A DNA stretch of 64,000 nt, taken from Isoetes taiwanensis (Eukaryota > Streptophyta > Lycopodiopsida > Isoetales > Isoetaceae). Positions 1-12,401 of the stretch are shown in pieces. Both the position numbers and the translations under genes were made by a program. Below the pieces are notes generated by a model. The model was given only the letters and a program-made list of their open reading frames with translations. It had not been told where the DNA came from and ran no database searches. How positions within the stretch are numbered: position 1 is the stretch's first letter; each line of letters begins with the position of its first letter. The stretch spans positions 808,001-872,000 of the forward strand of contig JAJEKV010000124.1 in the NCBI GenBank assembly GCA_021234155.1, in the 5' to 3' direction.

Positions 1-284
1 ATGTTGCTTTCATGAGCCTTTGGATCACTTAACTCAAAGTGTCACATATGGAAACATTGTTAGGTTTGATAAAATAACATAAAAATCTTATTTAATAAAG
101 CTTTGGTTGTTGGTAAAGTGTTGGCTTATTGATTAAATGTTTGTATTTTGCTTTGGGACCCTCTTTGAAAACGTTTAGTTCATAAAACATAATATAACTT
201 GGAATGATACATATTTTATATGCAAATGGGAGACTATTGATAAGGGACTTGGTGTTATTATCTATTGACAACAAACAAGAAAGT

Positions 285-1174
285 GGATCACATCATGCGA
301 ATTTAGTATATTCCAACCTTTTAGCTTATACAAAATTCGCTTGGTGTGATCTTTTTGGAAAAAGATGACTTCCTATAGTAAAACTACTTTGATTATCTTT
401 TAATAAAAGAAATATATATGTGTCTTATTTGAAGTTAAGTGTGGATATGTGACCTGCTCATTTATTGATAAAGTGTTTGCTTTTTGAAAAGGGCTAATAA
501 CTTTATGTACTACTAGAGTTGGTAAAGTATTTTAGATGCAAATAGGATGCTTGATGTGATCCTTCTTAAAAAAAGATATGCTCTTTGAAAAGGACTAATA
601 ACTTTATGCACTTGGGGTGGTAAAGCATTAAATGAGAAGGGGTACTTGTGTTTAATTTTAATTTGACAACAAATAAGAAAGTGGATCACACGATGCAAAT
701 TTAGTGTGTTCCATTTTTGTTGCATATGTACTATTAGCTTGGTGTGATCCTTCTTGAAAAATAATATGCTCTTTGAAAAGGGATAATGACTTATGTACTT
801 AAGAGTGGTAAAGCATTTTAGATACAAATAGGAATGAGTACTTGTGTTTAATTTTAATTTGACAACAAATAAAAAAGTGGATCACACCATGCAAATTTAG
901 TGTGTCCCTTTTTTTTTTGCATATGTATTATTCGCTTGGTGTGATCCATCTTGAAAAAAAAATAGCTTTCAAGTAAAAAGAAAGAAAGAAATATCTTATT
1001 TAAAGTGTAAAGTGTTAGTATATAAAGTGTTGGTTTATTAAAATACTATTTGTTTACGCTAAGTTGTAAGTTCAATATTTGTGTTTCTATTTACTTTTTT
1101 ATGCAAGGATCACACCAGGCGAATTTCTTATATGCAATTACTTCTGCGCATGAAGATTTCGCATCATATGATCC
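285..1174. repeat. Array of four imperfect hairpin repeats
   Basis: Four units at 285-351, 683-750, 879-947 and 1107-1174 each start with GGATCACAyCA followed by a GCrAATTT-like stretch, and end with its approximate inverse (for example AATTCGCTTGGTGTGATCC in the third). Each unit can fold into a hairpin with arms of roughly 15-24 bp. Units 1-3 are preceded by the same lead-in (gacaacaaa.aagaaagtgg). They are separated by another shared motif, ctttgaaaaggg.taat.act, seen near 480, 580 and 770. The whole is a degenerate AT-rich tandem repeat with a period near 200 bp between units 2 and 3. It could be a decayed MITE or satellite array. No coding potential is seen here. Confidence 0.7.
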
Positions 1175-3155
1175 TCTTTAAACAAGGATGGCTTTGACCT
1201 TCAATGTTCATAAATTTTATGAATGTTTGCATATAAGAATGTCACATATCATATTTTCTTAAAAAATGGTCATCAAATGGATAACTAGTCAAAGAGTTCT
1301 TCTACTACTTAAAGAGTTTCAAGACTCATTTTTGCTATAATTTAAATAGCAATAGATTTTTAAAGGAATCTATTGTTAAAAGTAGTCAAAGACTTCTTGT
1401 ATTAGAGGTATCTAAACACAAACACCATAACCTTTGTACTTCAAGAATGTATAAACCCTTCGCATTGCAAAGTATAATGTCATTTATTAGCATCTTCACG
1501 CACATTTCCCCTTCCTTATCGGGCGGCTCATCTCAAGGAGGCGTATTAGATTAGAATGCCTTCATCCTCTCTCAATCTCTCACAATATCCTAGGAGGCCA
1601 GAGTTACCGTCACCTCAAAAATCGGACTAAACTTGAAACGTCCTGAAATGACAGTTTCTTGCCACTCAACGAAGTCAATGGATATAAACTACCATCCGCC
1701 CAGATGTAGACACTTTTGAGAGCACGCAAGACACAACACGCCGAGGTCTAAGTTCTTATTTTTAGACCTTTTTTGCGATTGAAGCTGGAGCATATTAGGT
1801 GAGTCGGGTTGGATCCTTATCCACACATCATTTGGAGCTTCCATCTGCGTGGATCGCCGCAGTTGTGAAATGAAGGTGTACAATTTGTATGCTTGGCACA
1901 ATTAAGCCGTGTGAGCGAGCGTCCGCATACTAACCTCGTTTTTGAAATTTGCAACATGCATATGGAACTCGAAAAGTCCATTCTCCTACAATCCATGCTT
2001 TTATACATTAAGCAAATTCAAATTCCGAATTGTAGAGGCGGGAAGCTTATATTGGGATGAAGTAAAGATCACGGTTAATCTTTGGGTTCACATGGATGAC
2101 CTTGGCTGGCTTAAAACTGTTGAACTTGGGGTGAGCAAAAAAATTCAGCCCCGTTTTGGAAAATCAGCCCTTGCAAGATCCAACTTGCATAGGCTGATCT
2201 TGTGCTGAATTTTAATCGATCTTGACTCGCGGAACTTAATGGAGGGCCTAAACTTCTCCATGTGAACCACCCATAAAGGCGCATAACCGGCGGCCCTCGA
2301 AATGAAAGTCGATACAAAGCTAAAGGCGGGAAGCTTGTATGGCCATGGCCTCTAAATGAAAATAAGCGCAAGAATCGGTGACCGCGACGCTTGGTATCGA
2401 CAAACCAAGAGACAGATCATGAGTTGCCGGTATGCTATAATGCAATTCGCTTTTTAGAAGCGCCACGTGTTGCATCAGCCTGTCTGACAACCAACAGAAT
2501 TAAATACATATGGCGTCATGAATGCGCAATCCCCCTTATTCCGGGAGAATATTCCAAGTAAATCTGTAATGATGAGATTTTGGTATCCTAGGTGGCATGG
2601 GAAAAAAGGAGCGAAAATATGACGTGGAATGGCTGATAGGAGGCCATTTTGAGACCCCAAATCCGCCCTAATGGGCTTCTTCTTGTATTTCTGATTTACT
2701 GGAGGCTATGGACTAGGGAAAGCACACAAACTTCATCTTGCAGCCTTCATTTTCTGACCATTTCTCCCATCTCGATCCATAAAAGCCTGCTCTATCTGCA
2801 TGTTCTTAAAGTTAGGTTATTTCCAGGTAATTGGCTTCTTTGTATCTTCATAGGAATTAAGTCAGATTTTCATATACACAAATACCATGGTTTTACTTCA
2901 AAGTCACAATATGAAGACCCTCTATTTTTTACTCTATTGATTGAAGAACTGTTTAAAGAACTATTTCAACTTTTTCAGTAATTTTGGCAATATTTATGTC
3001 ATTAAGTGGTTAATTGACATACGCATCCTTTTTTGCATATGCATTATGAACTTTTACTTAGTCAATTATTGTATTTTGATATGTCTTTTGGATCAAATGC
3101 TTGAATTATATGTACTTTTCAATCTACAATTAATGGAAAAAATATCTCATTTCCT
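1175..3155. other. No gene recognised
   Basis: The sequence is AT-rich with a slightly more GC-balanced stretch at about 1500-2700. Short open frames on both strands carry no recognisable motif. A short phrase, aggcgggaagctt, occurs at about 2036 and 2326, so part of this stretch may be an old repeat. I see no promoter, RNA gene or transposon end. Confidence 0.5.
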
Positions 3156-3640
3156 CTAAAAAAAGGGAAAAAAAAAAGGGAAACAGAAACTATGAAACAC
3201 CAATATATTGTTTGAACCTAGGGTTGCATCAAAGCCATGCTTGTGTGGCACACCAATCACCCATGGCTTTCCGCTCTTGAAAAATAGCCAGCCCTGAGGC
3301 ACCTTTGCCTTCCCGCCAGGCCATATAATATCCTTCAAATTGGAAGCATTTACAATAGCCAGAGGTACCCTTTGAAGTATCAATGGAAAACCCAGTATTG
3401 TTGCTCCAGTAGCTAACTACACGAAAGCCCCTTGCCATGTTTACAATCTGAAAAGCTGAGCCAATCCTATCTCCTTTCTGACCAAGATGGATGTTGCCAG
3501 TGAGGCCAATGAGTTTCATAGAAAGAAGCGTCTGCAATAATGCAGGGCCGTCCTTCAAAGTTTTTAACCTTGCCAATTCTGAGTTGCATCCTGCATTTCT
3601 AGGAAATGAATATGAAGGTGCTTCAAAGGTGAATAGACAT
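3156..3640 (-). pseudogene. Glutamate-receptor-like (GLR) gene fragment, frameshifted
   Basis: Read on the minus strand, the first part (about 3640-3384) matches the end of the extracellular ligand-binding region of plant glutamate-receptor-like channels: GPALLQTLLSMKLIGLTGNI, then SAFQIVNMARGFRVVSYWS. After a frame change near 3383 the next part continues with LKDIIWPGGKAKVPQGW and IGVPHKHGF, the signature that follows it in GLRs before the S1 binding lobe. The order and spacing agree with the family, so this is one exon-sized piece of a roughly 900-residue receptor. No transmembrane segments or other exons are seen nearby. A frameshift and the missing remainder make it a relic. The family assignment is strong; whether intact exons lie outside the window is unknown. 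Confidence 0.75.
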
Positions 3641-5810
3641 ATTCCTTGAGAGAGAACGGAAAATTGTTTGCAAGCACTTATTACACCCTGTTACTAGCTA
3701 GAATTGCAAAACTTAGTTCAACTTCTTTAGAAATATCAACTTATCAACTTCCTGGTTATGCCTCAGAATTTCACATACAAAGCATCATGAGAATCGTTAG
3801 CCAGGAAGAAAGAGTCTTGGCAGCCAAAAAGAGCTTAAATGGTAGAGGGCTGCATCTTTTCTTACACAAATCTAGATAGCTCAAGGAATAATTTGAGTAG
3901 AAGGAAGTGTCTAGAGGCACATGAGCTTAATATTCTAAACTCTTTTTCCATATTCTCAAATTCTACTTTATAGGCCAAATCAAGAAAAAACATTCAGAAG
4001 TATAAGCATGCGGTTATGGGCCAATCATCCATAAGAGCCATAAAACTTTGCAAGCATGGTAAATTTCCAGAATGTTCTTCTTCATGTAGATTTGTTTGCA
4101 ATAAGCTCTTGTTGGTAATGAGATTCAACTTATCAGTTACAAGGTCACATTATCTCACATTAGATCCTAACATTTGAGCTGCAGGTAGTTGTGGCCAATT
4201 TGTTGCAGAATCCACCTATGAAAACATAATTAGCTTGTAGATATACTCTGTCAGATTTTTTTATGTGCAGTCCAGGAAGGCTCCAAAACCATCCATAAAA
4301 GCCTCATAATAGCTTGTAGCCTAAAGAAACATGCTCACTTATGTAGAATAACAATTTTTGAATGGTATTGATGTTACCTTATGATGATTAGTGCGCAATA
4401 GCATTTCAGCAGACATACCTTTAGCAAATGTCGCAGTCATCATCATATGAGGGTAATTCATTGGGCATAACATCGCCACATATTTCCTGTAGTACAAGAA
4501 TTACTGCAAAATACTGTTGTTAAGCCAAAAAGATGCAGACACCCATTACTGGATAATTTAAAATGCAAGGCCATGCAACTCGCATTAGATTTAATGAAGC
4601 TGGATGTTAGCTACAATTACGAGGTATTTGGCGGGAGACGTTGCACCAGCCAAATCATGGGTTTTAGATATTGCTACTGGTATGGCTCTCTAATGTATAG
4701 CAACCTTTGACTCCAAACAACAGGAACTCGTGAGGCTTTCAGGTCTTGCATCATGACTCTTAATTAAACAGGAAAGATTTCTGTATAGTTCTTTATTAGC
4801 ATCGTCTTAACTGTCCAAGTGCATATTGGCTAAAAATAATTTCAAATGTCAGCATATAATTTCTGAGCCTAGTGTAAAGAGTATGAGAAAATGTTAAAAG
4901 GGGATGATAGATGGTGTTAAATGGAGATGTAAATCACATCCACATGACCATACCTTGCGTGGTGCACAATAGTATTTTGCCACAATGGTACCATCTATAC
5001 AAAATGGAAAAATTTATCAGAACTTATAAAACTTCTACATACAAGATCAATTTATTCACAATATCATAAAAGGCAAATACACTAAGTGGCTATGGAATGA
5101 CTCAAACAAGCTTCCCTTACTTGCCACAAATCTCTAATTAAAGATGTCATATAAAACACAGCTCAAACAAGATGTTAATAGTCATAAATGCCACTGCAAG
5201 CAAGTACATAATTTCTAAACCAGCATGGCCTGTGCTGTAATTGGTATCTCCCAGCATTTCCCATTTGGCATTTATGTCAACTCTGCAACACATGCTGATG
5301 GCTCCATAATATAATTTGAAATTTGTCCTACTGCATGTTCTATTGCATGTTTTCTCTTGACTATTGCTTAATAGTATAAGGTAAAGGTAAGAAAGAAGAT
5401 CAACATGAGATGCTTTTCTCTAGAATCACATGAAATTTGCATACGTGGAATCGAGGAAAGAAGGTAATTTGAGAGCAAATGGTGCTTATCTTTGTGAAGA
5501 TTCAATAGAAGCTTGCACTTTGAAGATTTTTAAGACCCATGTATAGCACTCCAATCGCTGTCCCTTATACCCAATTCACTTTCCCTTACAGAACTCAGGC
5601 ATTCAGTATTCTTTGCAGTACGGGACATGTGCATGCAAGAAAGGGGGTTTTTTTTACCATTCAGTATTTGTATACTTACCATTAGGGGGTTTTTTTGCCA
5701 TTATCTGGGGCAAAATATATACTTTAGGGGTTAAATTAGCTTCCACAGATCAGTATACTAGGGATGTTTTTGGGCACACTTCGAACGCAGATGTCCATAC
5801 CCTTTTATTA
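3641..5810. other. No gene recognised
   Basis: About 2.1 kb of AT-rich sequence in which I find no long or family-like reading frame on either strand and no transposon termini. It might be intron or flank of the receptor relic at 3156-3640, but nothing in the sequence shows this. Two short GT-rich phrases with long T runs lie at about 5640-5700. Confidence 0.5.
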
Positions 5811-7314
5811 CTAAGTGCATCCCTCGGGTCCCCAATCTGCATCACAATATGAACTTAGGATCATGTTATTTGTGCAGTAAGTTATTCCTACATCCATGGT
5901 GCCCTTAAGGTATCTGAGTACCCTTTTTGCTGCACTCCAATGACCTCGTCCTGGATCATTATTATACCTGCTTAAAATGTTAACAATGTGTGATATGTCT
6001 GGCCTTGTACAGTTGGCAACATAAGACAGACATCCTATCAGTGATCTGTAAGGTGTGCCAATCATTTCTTCTCTTTCAATGTCATCCTTAGGACACATTC
6101 ACTTCCTGCCACAAATTTATAGATGTTTCCATCATTTTTGAATTTACTAAACCCTTGATCAATCAGATAAGAGTCCATGCATTTATACCATTCTCGAGGG
6201 GATTGCTTGAGTCCATAAACTGCTCTTTTTAATTTCCATACTTTGTCCTTTCCTTCTTCAAAACCAGGAGGCTGTCTCATATATATTTCTTCTTCAAGTT
6301 TAGCATTCAAAAAAGCAGTATTAACATCCATGTGATGTATTTCAAGATCACAAGCATTGGCTATGGACAACAACATTCTAATGCTGTTCATTTTGACAAG
6401 TGGTGAGAACGTCTCCTCATAATCCTGGCCCCTTTTTTGTGAAAACCCTTGAGCAACCAATCTGGCCTTATATTTTGGAGTTTTCCCATCAGGGCCAGTT
6501 TTTAGTTTAAATAGCCACTTGTTCCCCACTATATTTTGCCCTTCTGGCATATCTACCAATTCAAAAGTCTCTGTTCTTCTGAATGATGCTAACTCATCAT
6601 TCATTGCCTTTAACCACTCAGCCTTGTCAGCTTTAGTCAGAGCTTCGTTATAGGTCTTGGGTACATTAGTATCCAAATGCATCAAAATTTCAAATAAATC
6701 ATGAATCTCACCTTCATTCTCGTGAAGTCTTTTACTCCTCCCGAGTTCATCTCGTCCATGATGAGTTGTGTCTATTTGCAAGCCTTCCTGCAACCTTTGA
6801 ACTTCAGTTTGTCTCTTTTTCCTTGTATGCTTGGCACTTATAACCTCCTCACCTTGAACTGGCATAGCATTGTCATTACCTGCATCATTATTCATGTTAG
6901 CAATATCTTTAATTGGCGTGTCTTCTTCTGCTTCAGATTCTGTGTCAGAATCAAGGTGTTTAGCCTGCTCCTGTTCCTTCTCTTGAATGGCTTCAACACT
7001 TGTTTTTTCTGCTATTACCTCAGATGATTTGCATTCCAGATCTGCATCTTGTACATTCACTTTTGGTATAACCTTATAGAATTGGTCTTCATCAAATATA
7101 ACATCTCGACTTATTACTATTCTCCTTTTATGTGGATCATACAACCTATAAGCCTTTGATTGATTATCATAACCAACCATGTAAGTTATTAGTGACTTGT
7201 CATCGAGTTTTGTCCTGAGTTCATCAGGTATGTGCACAAAAGTTAAACATTCATATGCCTTCAAATTTTCATAATGAGGTATCTTACCAGACCATAGCAT
7301 TTCTGGGATTGTTC
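5811..7314 (-). mobile_element. Ty1/copia polyprotein fragment with internal deletion
   Basis: On the minus strand, 7314-6062 encodes the end of the integrase (PEMLWSGKIPHYENLKAYEC, then HIPDELRTKLDDKS) and the first half of the copia reverse transcriptase (NKWLFKLK, KARLVAQGFSQ, ETFSPLVKMNSIR, HMDVNTAFLNAKLEEEIYM, AVYGLKQSPREWY). Just after FVAGSE the frame shifts and jumps directly to MCPKDDIEREEM and the RNase H-like part (YRSLIGCLSYVANCTRPDIS, SYCDADWG) at 6098-5811. The stretch that should contain the catalytic YVDD motif, about a hundred residues in the family, is absent. There are no long terminal repeats or primer-binding site, and both ends are truncated. The upstream end stops at 7314 against a PIF/Harbinger element. 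It is non-functional. Confidence 0.9.
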
Positions 7315-7657
7315 CTGCAGTCTTTATTATAATAAGCATGTAAAGGTCTTTAATCTGTAGCATGTAAAGGTAGTTCAAAAATCTATTCAGCATGCAAAGG
7401 TAGTCCAAAACTCCATGCTCTTCCATTCTGCTGCCTTTCTCACTGTATATAAGTTTTCATACCATCCTATATGTAATATACATATCTGCAGAGACTTTTA
7501 CTATAAGACCCTTCTGTTACTTGTTGTAGCAGCTATGCTAACATTTTGTTGATTGTTATAGCAGCTATCTCATCATATTTTCTGCATTGAACATCAATTG
7601 ATTAATAGAAAGAATCTGAAAAATAGAAAAAAGGATAAAGACAAGAATTATACCCGT

Positions 7658-8918
7658 TTACGCGTTGAAAACTAGATATTGCGTTAAGTTTGAGCGTATG
7701 CTTTCAGCCTCATCCACTGGGTAGACATCTTCTGGCACATCATCATCACTATCATCACTATCGCTGTCCTCTTCCGCTAGTAGTTGTTTAAGCTCATATT
7801 CAACATCTATATCTCTTGACTCAAGAAGCAAGTTATGTAGCAAGCAACATGTAAATATAAGCTTTGGTATAAACTCAATATCCATCGCCAAGGTAGAATG
7901 CAAGCACTTGAAGACTCTCTTCAAGATACCAAAAGCTTGCTCGATGAACAATCTTGCTTGTATGTGCTTAAAATTGTAGAAGTTTTTAAGTGCCCCAAGT
8001 TGAGACTCATCTCCTTGGTATGGTGTCATGAGCCATGAAATAAGACTATCCTTTGTCACCGACAATATATGGATGCAAACTATAGTTCCCATTGATTGTG
8101 AAACGCTTTGAGTGCAAACTCTGAATTTCTGAGAACACGGGCATCATGTACTGATCCTGGGTAACCAATGAACACATCACGGAACTTCCTATTGGTATCA
8201 CATACTGCTTGTAGAATGACTGAATGCCGCTGTTTTCTGTCGTAGTAATCTGCACCTCCTACATCTGTTCGGTTAATTTCCACATGTGTGCAATCAATCG
8301 CGCCAAAACAGTTTGGCAGACCACTAAATTTTCGAAAGGAATCCTCAATACATTGGAGCTCGTCACCGACTGGCCACTTGATCTTATTTCTAAAGCAACT
8401 ATTAATGGCACAACAAACTTCCTTCAAAACCAAACAAGACGTGCTTACTCCAATTCCAAACTTCTCTGAAATCTCATGGTGGTCAATACCTCTGAAAAGC
8501 TTGTACAATGCAGCACCAACACGACATGCTACAGAAACTGCAAGTCTGTAATGAGTATCCTGCTTCTTAATGAAAGGAGCAACTACTCCGCATATCCCAA
8601 CAAATGATTTCCTAGTCATTCTCATATTCTCTCTCCATCGACTATCATCATACACTTCAAGCAAGAAGCGGTCAAACCAAACAAGGCTGCGTGGTTTTAC
8701 CCACCAAGACGATTCATGCCTCAAAGTAGCAGCACATGCCAAGCGTAACATATTATCTGGAATGAAATTGCACCACGAACAAGAAAGGCTTCGCTTGAAT
8801 AATCTTCCTCCTCTTCCTCACACTCTAAAAATCCCATACCAGGCATCATGATTGCTTCATACATCATGTATAAGGTCATGGAGGCCATAGAAAACAACTC
8901 CTCCTTGTCCACATCCAT
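7658..8918 (-). pseudogene. PIF/Harbinger (HARBI1-like) transposase, copy A
   Basis: The minus-strand product is the DDE nuclease that cuts and joins PIF/Harbinger DNA. The likely start is the Met of MDVDKEELFSMASM at 8918, followed by an acidic stretch. The catalytic carboxylates are visible: Asp in FGAIDCTHVEI (about 8283-8315), Asp in GYPGSVHDARV (about 8130-8165) and Glu in ARLFIEQAFGILKR (about 7915-7960). The C-terminus is acidic (LLAEEDSDSDDSDDD). The reading frame changes three times, near 8735, 8100 and 8050, so the gene is broken unless some changes are introns or consensus errors. Copy B has the same last two breaks, so they predate the duplication. Length across the pieces, about 420 residues, is normal for the family. 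Confidence 0.88.
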
Positions 8919-10714
8919 ATGCGCAAAAAGACGTAAAAATGAAAGCCTCATTAATGACTACATGCATAAGTAAAGAATGTTGCCCATCTTTGGAGACTCA
9001 TGCATAAGTAAAACAGTTAAAAACGATTGCAATGGTCATGGTTATGGTATGTTTGATTTGCGCAGGCTAGCGACATGGTTATGGTATGTTCATCGGACAG
9101 AAATGACCTGCTCAATGTTCTATCAATGTTCTATGCTAGTAACTCAATGGGTCGTGCTTAATATCAGCACCCCTGTTCTGATCATTTCAACAGTTCACCT
9201 TATATTTATAACATTGCAAATTTTAACTTGACCTTTATCCAAGCAGCTTTATGGAGGTCACTGGGATTTAATTGAGGAAAATGGTTACCAGCTTGTGATT
9301 GAATGCATACTGGATGAAATTGACACACAGGTACTGCTTTTAAACTTTATATTACGTTTGGAATAATGAATGAGCTAAAAACTCTCTAACATTGTAGAAA
9401 GCTAACATTGTAGAAAGCCAATTTGGTTCCACATCAAAGCACATGAGGTTAACAGAAAGCAAAATGTTAGCGTGGCGTAAAACCAACACACGTTGCCGAC
9501 TTCAAAAATTTATCAACATTTTCAAGCGAGATTCATTAAAGGGTGTGGGTGTTTATCCTATTTGTAGGGATAACTCCATTGATTTCATCATCGGATGTTT
9601 TATGTTGGTGGCGGTGTGTGTTAACAATTTTAAGACTCCTAGGAACTAAATCGCCCTACTATCATCTAGGGAGAGTTTCTACAAAGAGTAGGCAGTAGAT
9701 TAGGTCTGAAGGGAAGATGTAGTAATCGCGTTTCAGGGTGCTGGTCCAGACATTGAAAAATAAAAGAAAGTCAATGTTCTGAGTCTTTTGGATATTTGCC
9801 TGAGCATATGCAGAATAATCAGCAGAACAGTTCCTTGGAGTCACAGCCCTCAGATGGTGATCTTAATGGCCAAAAGCCTTGCAGACATAGATCTTTAGCC
9901 TGATTACTTTCTGAGGGTATTGATCCACCTTGGTCTCTAGTGCATTCTCGAGAAGGACCTTCACATGCAGTAAAATATAATGTACCAAGTAATTCTTTGC
10001 ATATCTCTTAAGTGATCCATTACAATTGGTGCTAAAGAAGTAGTCAATATAGGTGTAATTATGCTCTAATGGCTAGGGTGTAAGATTTAATGATCCACAT
10101 TGTCATGACATGATAATGACAGGTGATGCATCAGATATTTTGAAGCTGGCAACGTGGTGTTGGTTTCTGCCATGCTAACACATGAATATACATGAATATA
10201 CATGAATATACATGAATGCCATGCCTGAGAGTGAATATGAATATACAAGCTTCAATTACCTTCTAGCAAACATGTCAGATCAATTTATTGAACCAGTAGC
10301 ACACTACTCATGTGGCAGTGATGTTGAGTCATGTAAACCTGAAAGATGTGGAGGATGGCTCCCTTGGGATGAGTGATTTTCTTCTTGTACAGATTTTGAA
10401 CTTTCTTTATTGGTTTGGCAAACAAATTTACGTGAGGGACTTCTTTGAGGCGGTTCAGTTTTGACAAAACTTTAGAAAGGCAAATGCAGAAACTTTAGAA
10501 AGGCAAATGGAGGCTAGTACATGCCTCTGTCTTGTTCTAACTGCCCTAAAGTAATATGTAGAAACACATCAAATGAAAAATAAACAAAAAAAAAAAAATA
10601 TGAAAATGAAGATTTGTATTATATTGTGGTTTCCACATTACAAAAATCACATTAACAGTAAAGTAAAAACAGTTTGATATGGCTCATCCATCACATTAGA
10701 AATACAAATTGTTC

Positions 10715-11517
10715 CTAAATTTTTTCGCTGATTTTTTTCCATGCTTCCGATATGCCCACAAATGCATCAACCAGTCTTGCTCTATCTGCAACTAGTCTTT
10801 CTCTATCTGCTCTATCATCTTCTCGACGTGCCTCTTGCAACTCAATCATCCTCTCTTGCAACTGGATCATCTTCTCATAGCTCACGAGTTTTTGCTTTTC
10901 CAGATTATGCTTTCTATCCTCAACTTCTGAAATTACTTTTGCCATTCCATCAAATGAGCTAGACTTTCTCTTTTTACCACTAGATCCTGCCTCTCTATCA
11001 CCTGCAGTAGTATTTTCTGATGTTATCTCCACGTCCCTACTACTATCTACCACAACAGGAGGCACAATAGACGGTCTCCTCCCTTGGAAAGTATTCAAAA
11101 GATCTGACACCTGATTTTCAAACATGAGAGGAAGCTTGTTTTCTTTTTTTTCTTTCTTGCTTAAAGCAAAGTAAGGAGCTGATCATGTCCGTCTTTCATA
11201 ATCCTTAATGACTTTATAGTCAGATAGCACGTTTTCCCACTTAGTTCAGCAATTTTCAGCATTTCTAAACACACCTTTACCATTCAAATTTTCTGAGATC
11301 TTTTTTCCATTTGTTTCAAGCTTGATTTCGATTTGATCTCTTTTTGAGACACTTCCAATGCTAACCATTCATTCTTCTTGGCTTCCACCAATATGAGAAT
11401 CTCATGCAATGTCCAGTTCTTGGACCTTACACGCTTTCCTCCTTCAATGGAGGTCGAATTCAAACTAACTTCTTCTTCATTATCGGGCCATTTCTCTTTG
11501 CAATCCAACTCGGGCAA
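10715..11517 (-). pseudogene. Myb/SANT-like DNA-binding protein of PIF/Harbinger, copy A
   Basis: This is the second protein of PIF/Harbinger elements, thought to recruit the transposase to the element ends. On the minus strand the N-terminal part has an acidic/Ser segment and then KRVRSKNWTLHEILILVEAK, the start of a Myb/SANT-like (trihelix-type) domain. The C-terminal part (11125-10715) has a basic GKKRKSSS patch and a long Glu/Arg/Lys-rich coiled coil (QLQERMIELQEARREDD). Copy A has an extra frameshift in the Myb region (SQKEIKSKSSLKQ) where copy B reads on with AASKWKKISENLNGKG. Two in-frame stops between the halves are shared with copy B. The transposase gene lies 1.8 kb away on the same strand, as usual for the superfamily. 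Confidence 0.8.
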
Positions 11518-12401
11518 ATAAACAAACCTGGAAAAGCTTGTTGGGTTTCTTTTCTAGAAGAATTTCCTTTTAAAAGATGCTCTCGGAGAAAAAGCCAATA
11601 TATTCACTCGGAAATATGACATACATAGATCCGAAGACATTCAAAAATTGAAAATGAACATACAAAGCTTTTCGGAGAAGAAATGAACATATTTACTCGG
11701 GAAATGAACATCTGAGAGATCTAGAAGACATTCAAAACTAAAAAAAAAAATGAACATACAAGAATTTCGAAGACATTTTGGATATGCAAGAAACTGTATT
11801 GATGCCGCAAGCGTCCTCCTCGGTGATGCAGCCTGGCTGCCGACACTGCTTGCGTCCTCCGAGGCGTTGGCTAGCTAGGCTGCGCTACATGACGACTCAG
11901 AATCGACCTAACCGTGCTTTCGAAAAGCTATGGATAAATTTTGGACAGGGAGCGTTAAACACTTTAACCAACTGTTAACTTTTAACCTAACGAAAACATA
12001 TGTGAATCGGGGTTAACTTAAAATTTAACATAACCCATCGGGTTAAAAATTAACCACCTATTCTTAACAGAATTTTTTAACTGAACAGGTCTGAAACCCG
12101 TTATCTTAAAATTTTAACATTTAAGGTAACATAACCAATGGTGTGTAATGGCCCTGACTCCATTAACCATAAATCGATGCTGCAAAGAATGATCATGCAG
12201 TTGATCGGACTGCCTTTTGTTAGGTTTTTTCTGGGCTCCGAAGATCGGCCCAATTAATCTGCTATTGGGGTTTTCAGGATTGCATTCGATTGGATTAGAT
12301 GAATCTGATTCTGCCTTCTGTGCTGCTTCCTGTTTTGTGCTTGATCCATTGCCGGAATATGGAGGTAGCTTTTTGTTTCAAATCTGGATCGGAATAGGCT
12401 A

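Larger units (their letters stand above)
7315..12154 (-). mobile_element. PIF/Harbinger element, copy A, left end truncated
   Basis: The copy-A counterpart of the complete element at 28625-33997. It keeps the right terminal inverted repeat (ending GTGTGTAATGGCCC at 12154, followed by the TGA duplication at 12155-12157), the Myb/SANT-like protein (10715-11517) and the transposase (7658-8918), all on the minus strand. The first 583 bp of the other end are missing and replaced by copia sequence at 7315. The non-coding 8.95-10.7 kb between the two genes holds a short microsatellite of catgaatata units at about 10190-10217 and no other recognisable feature. The element cannot transpose by itself, since one end is gone. 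Confidence 0.85.

Noticed and set aside
285-1174. CRISPR array
   Set aside because: The repeats are imperfect, widely and irregularly spaced hairpins in a plant nuclear context without cas genes.
6701-7027. Plus-strand frame of 108 codons
   Set aside because: It lies antisense to the copia linker between integrase and reverse transcriptase and has no motifs.
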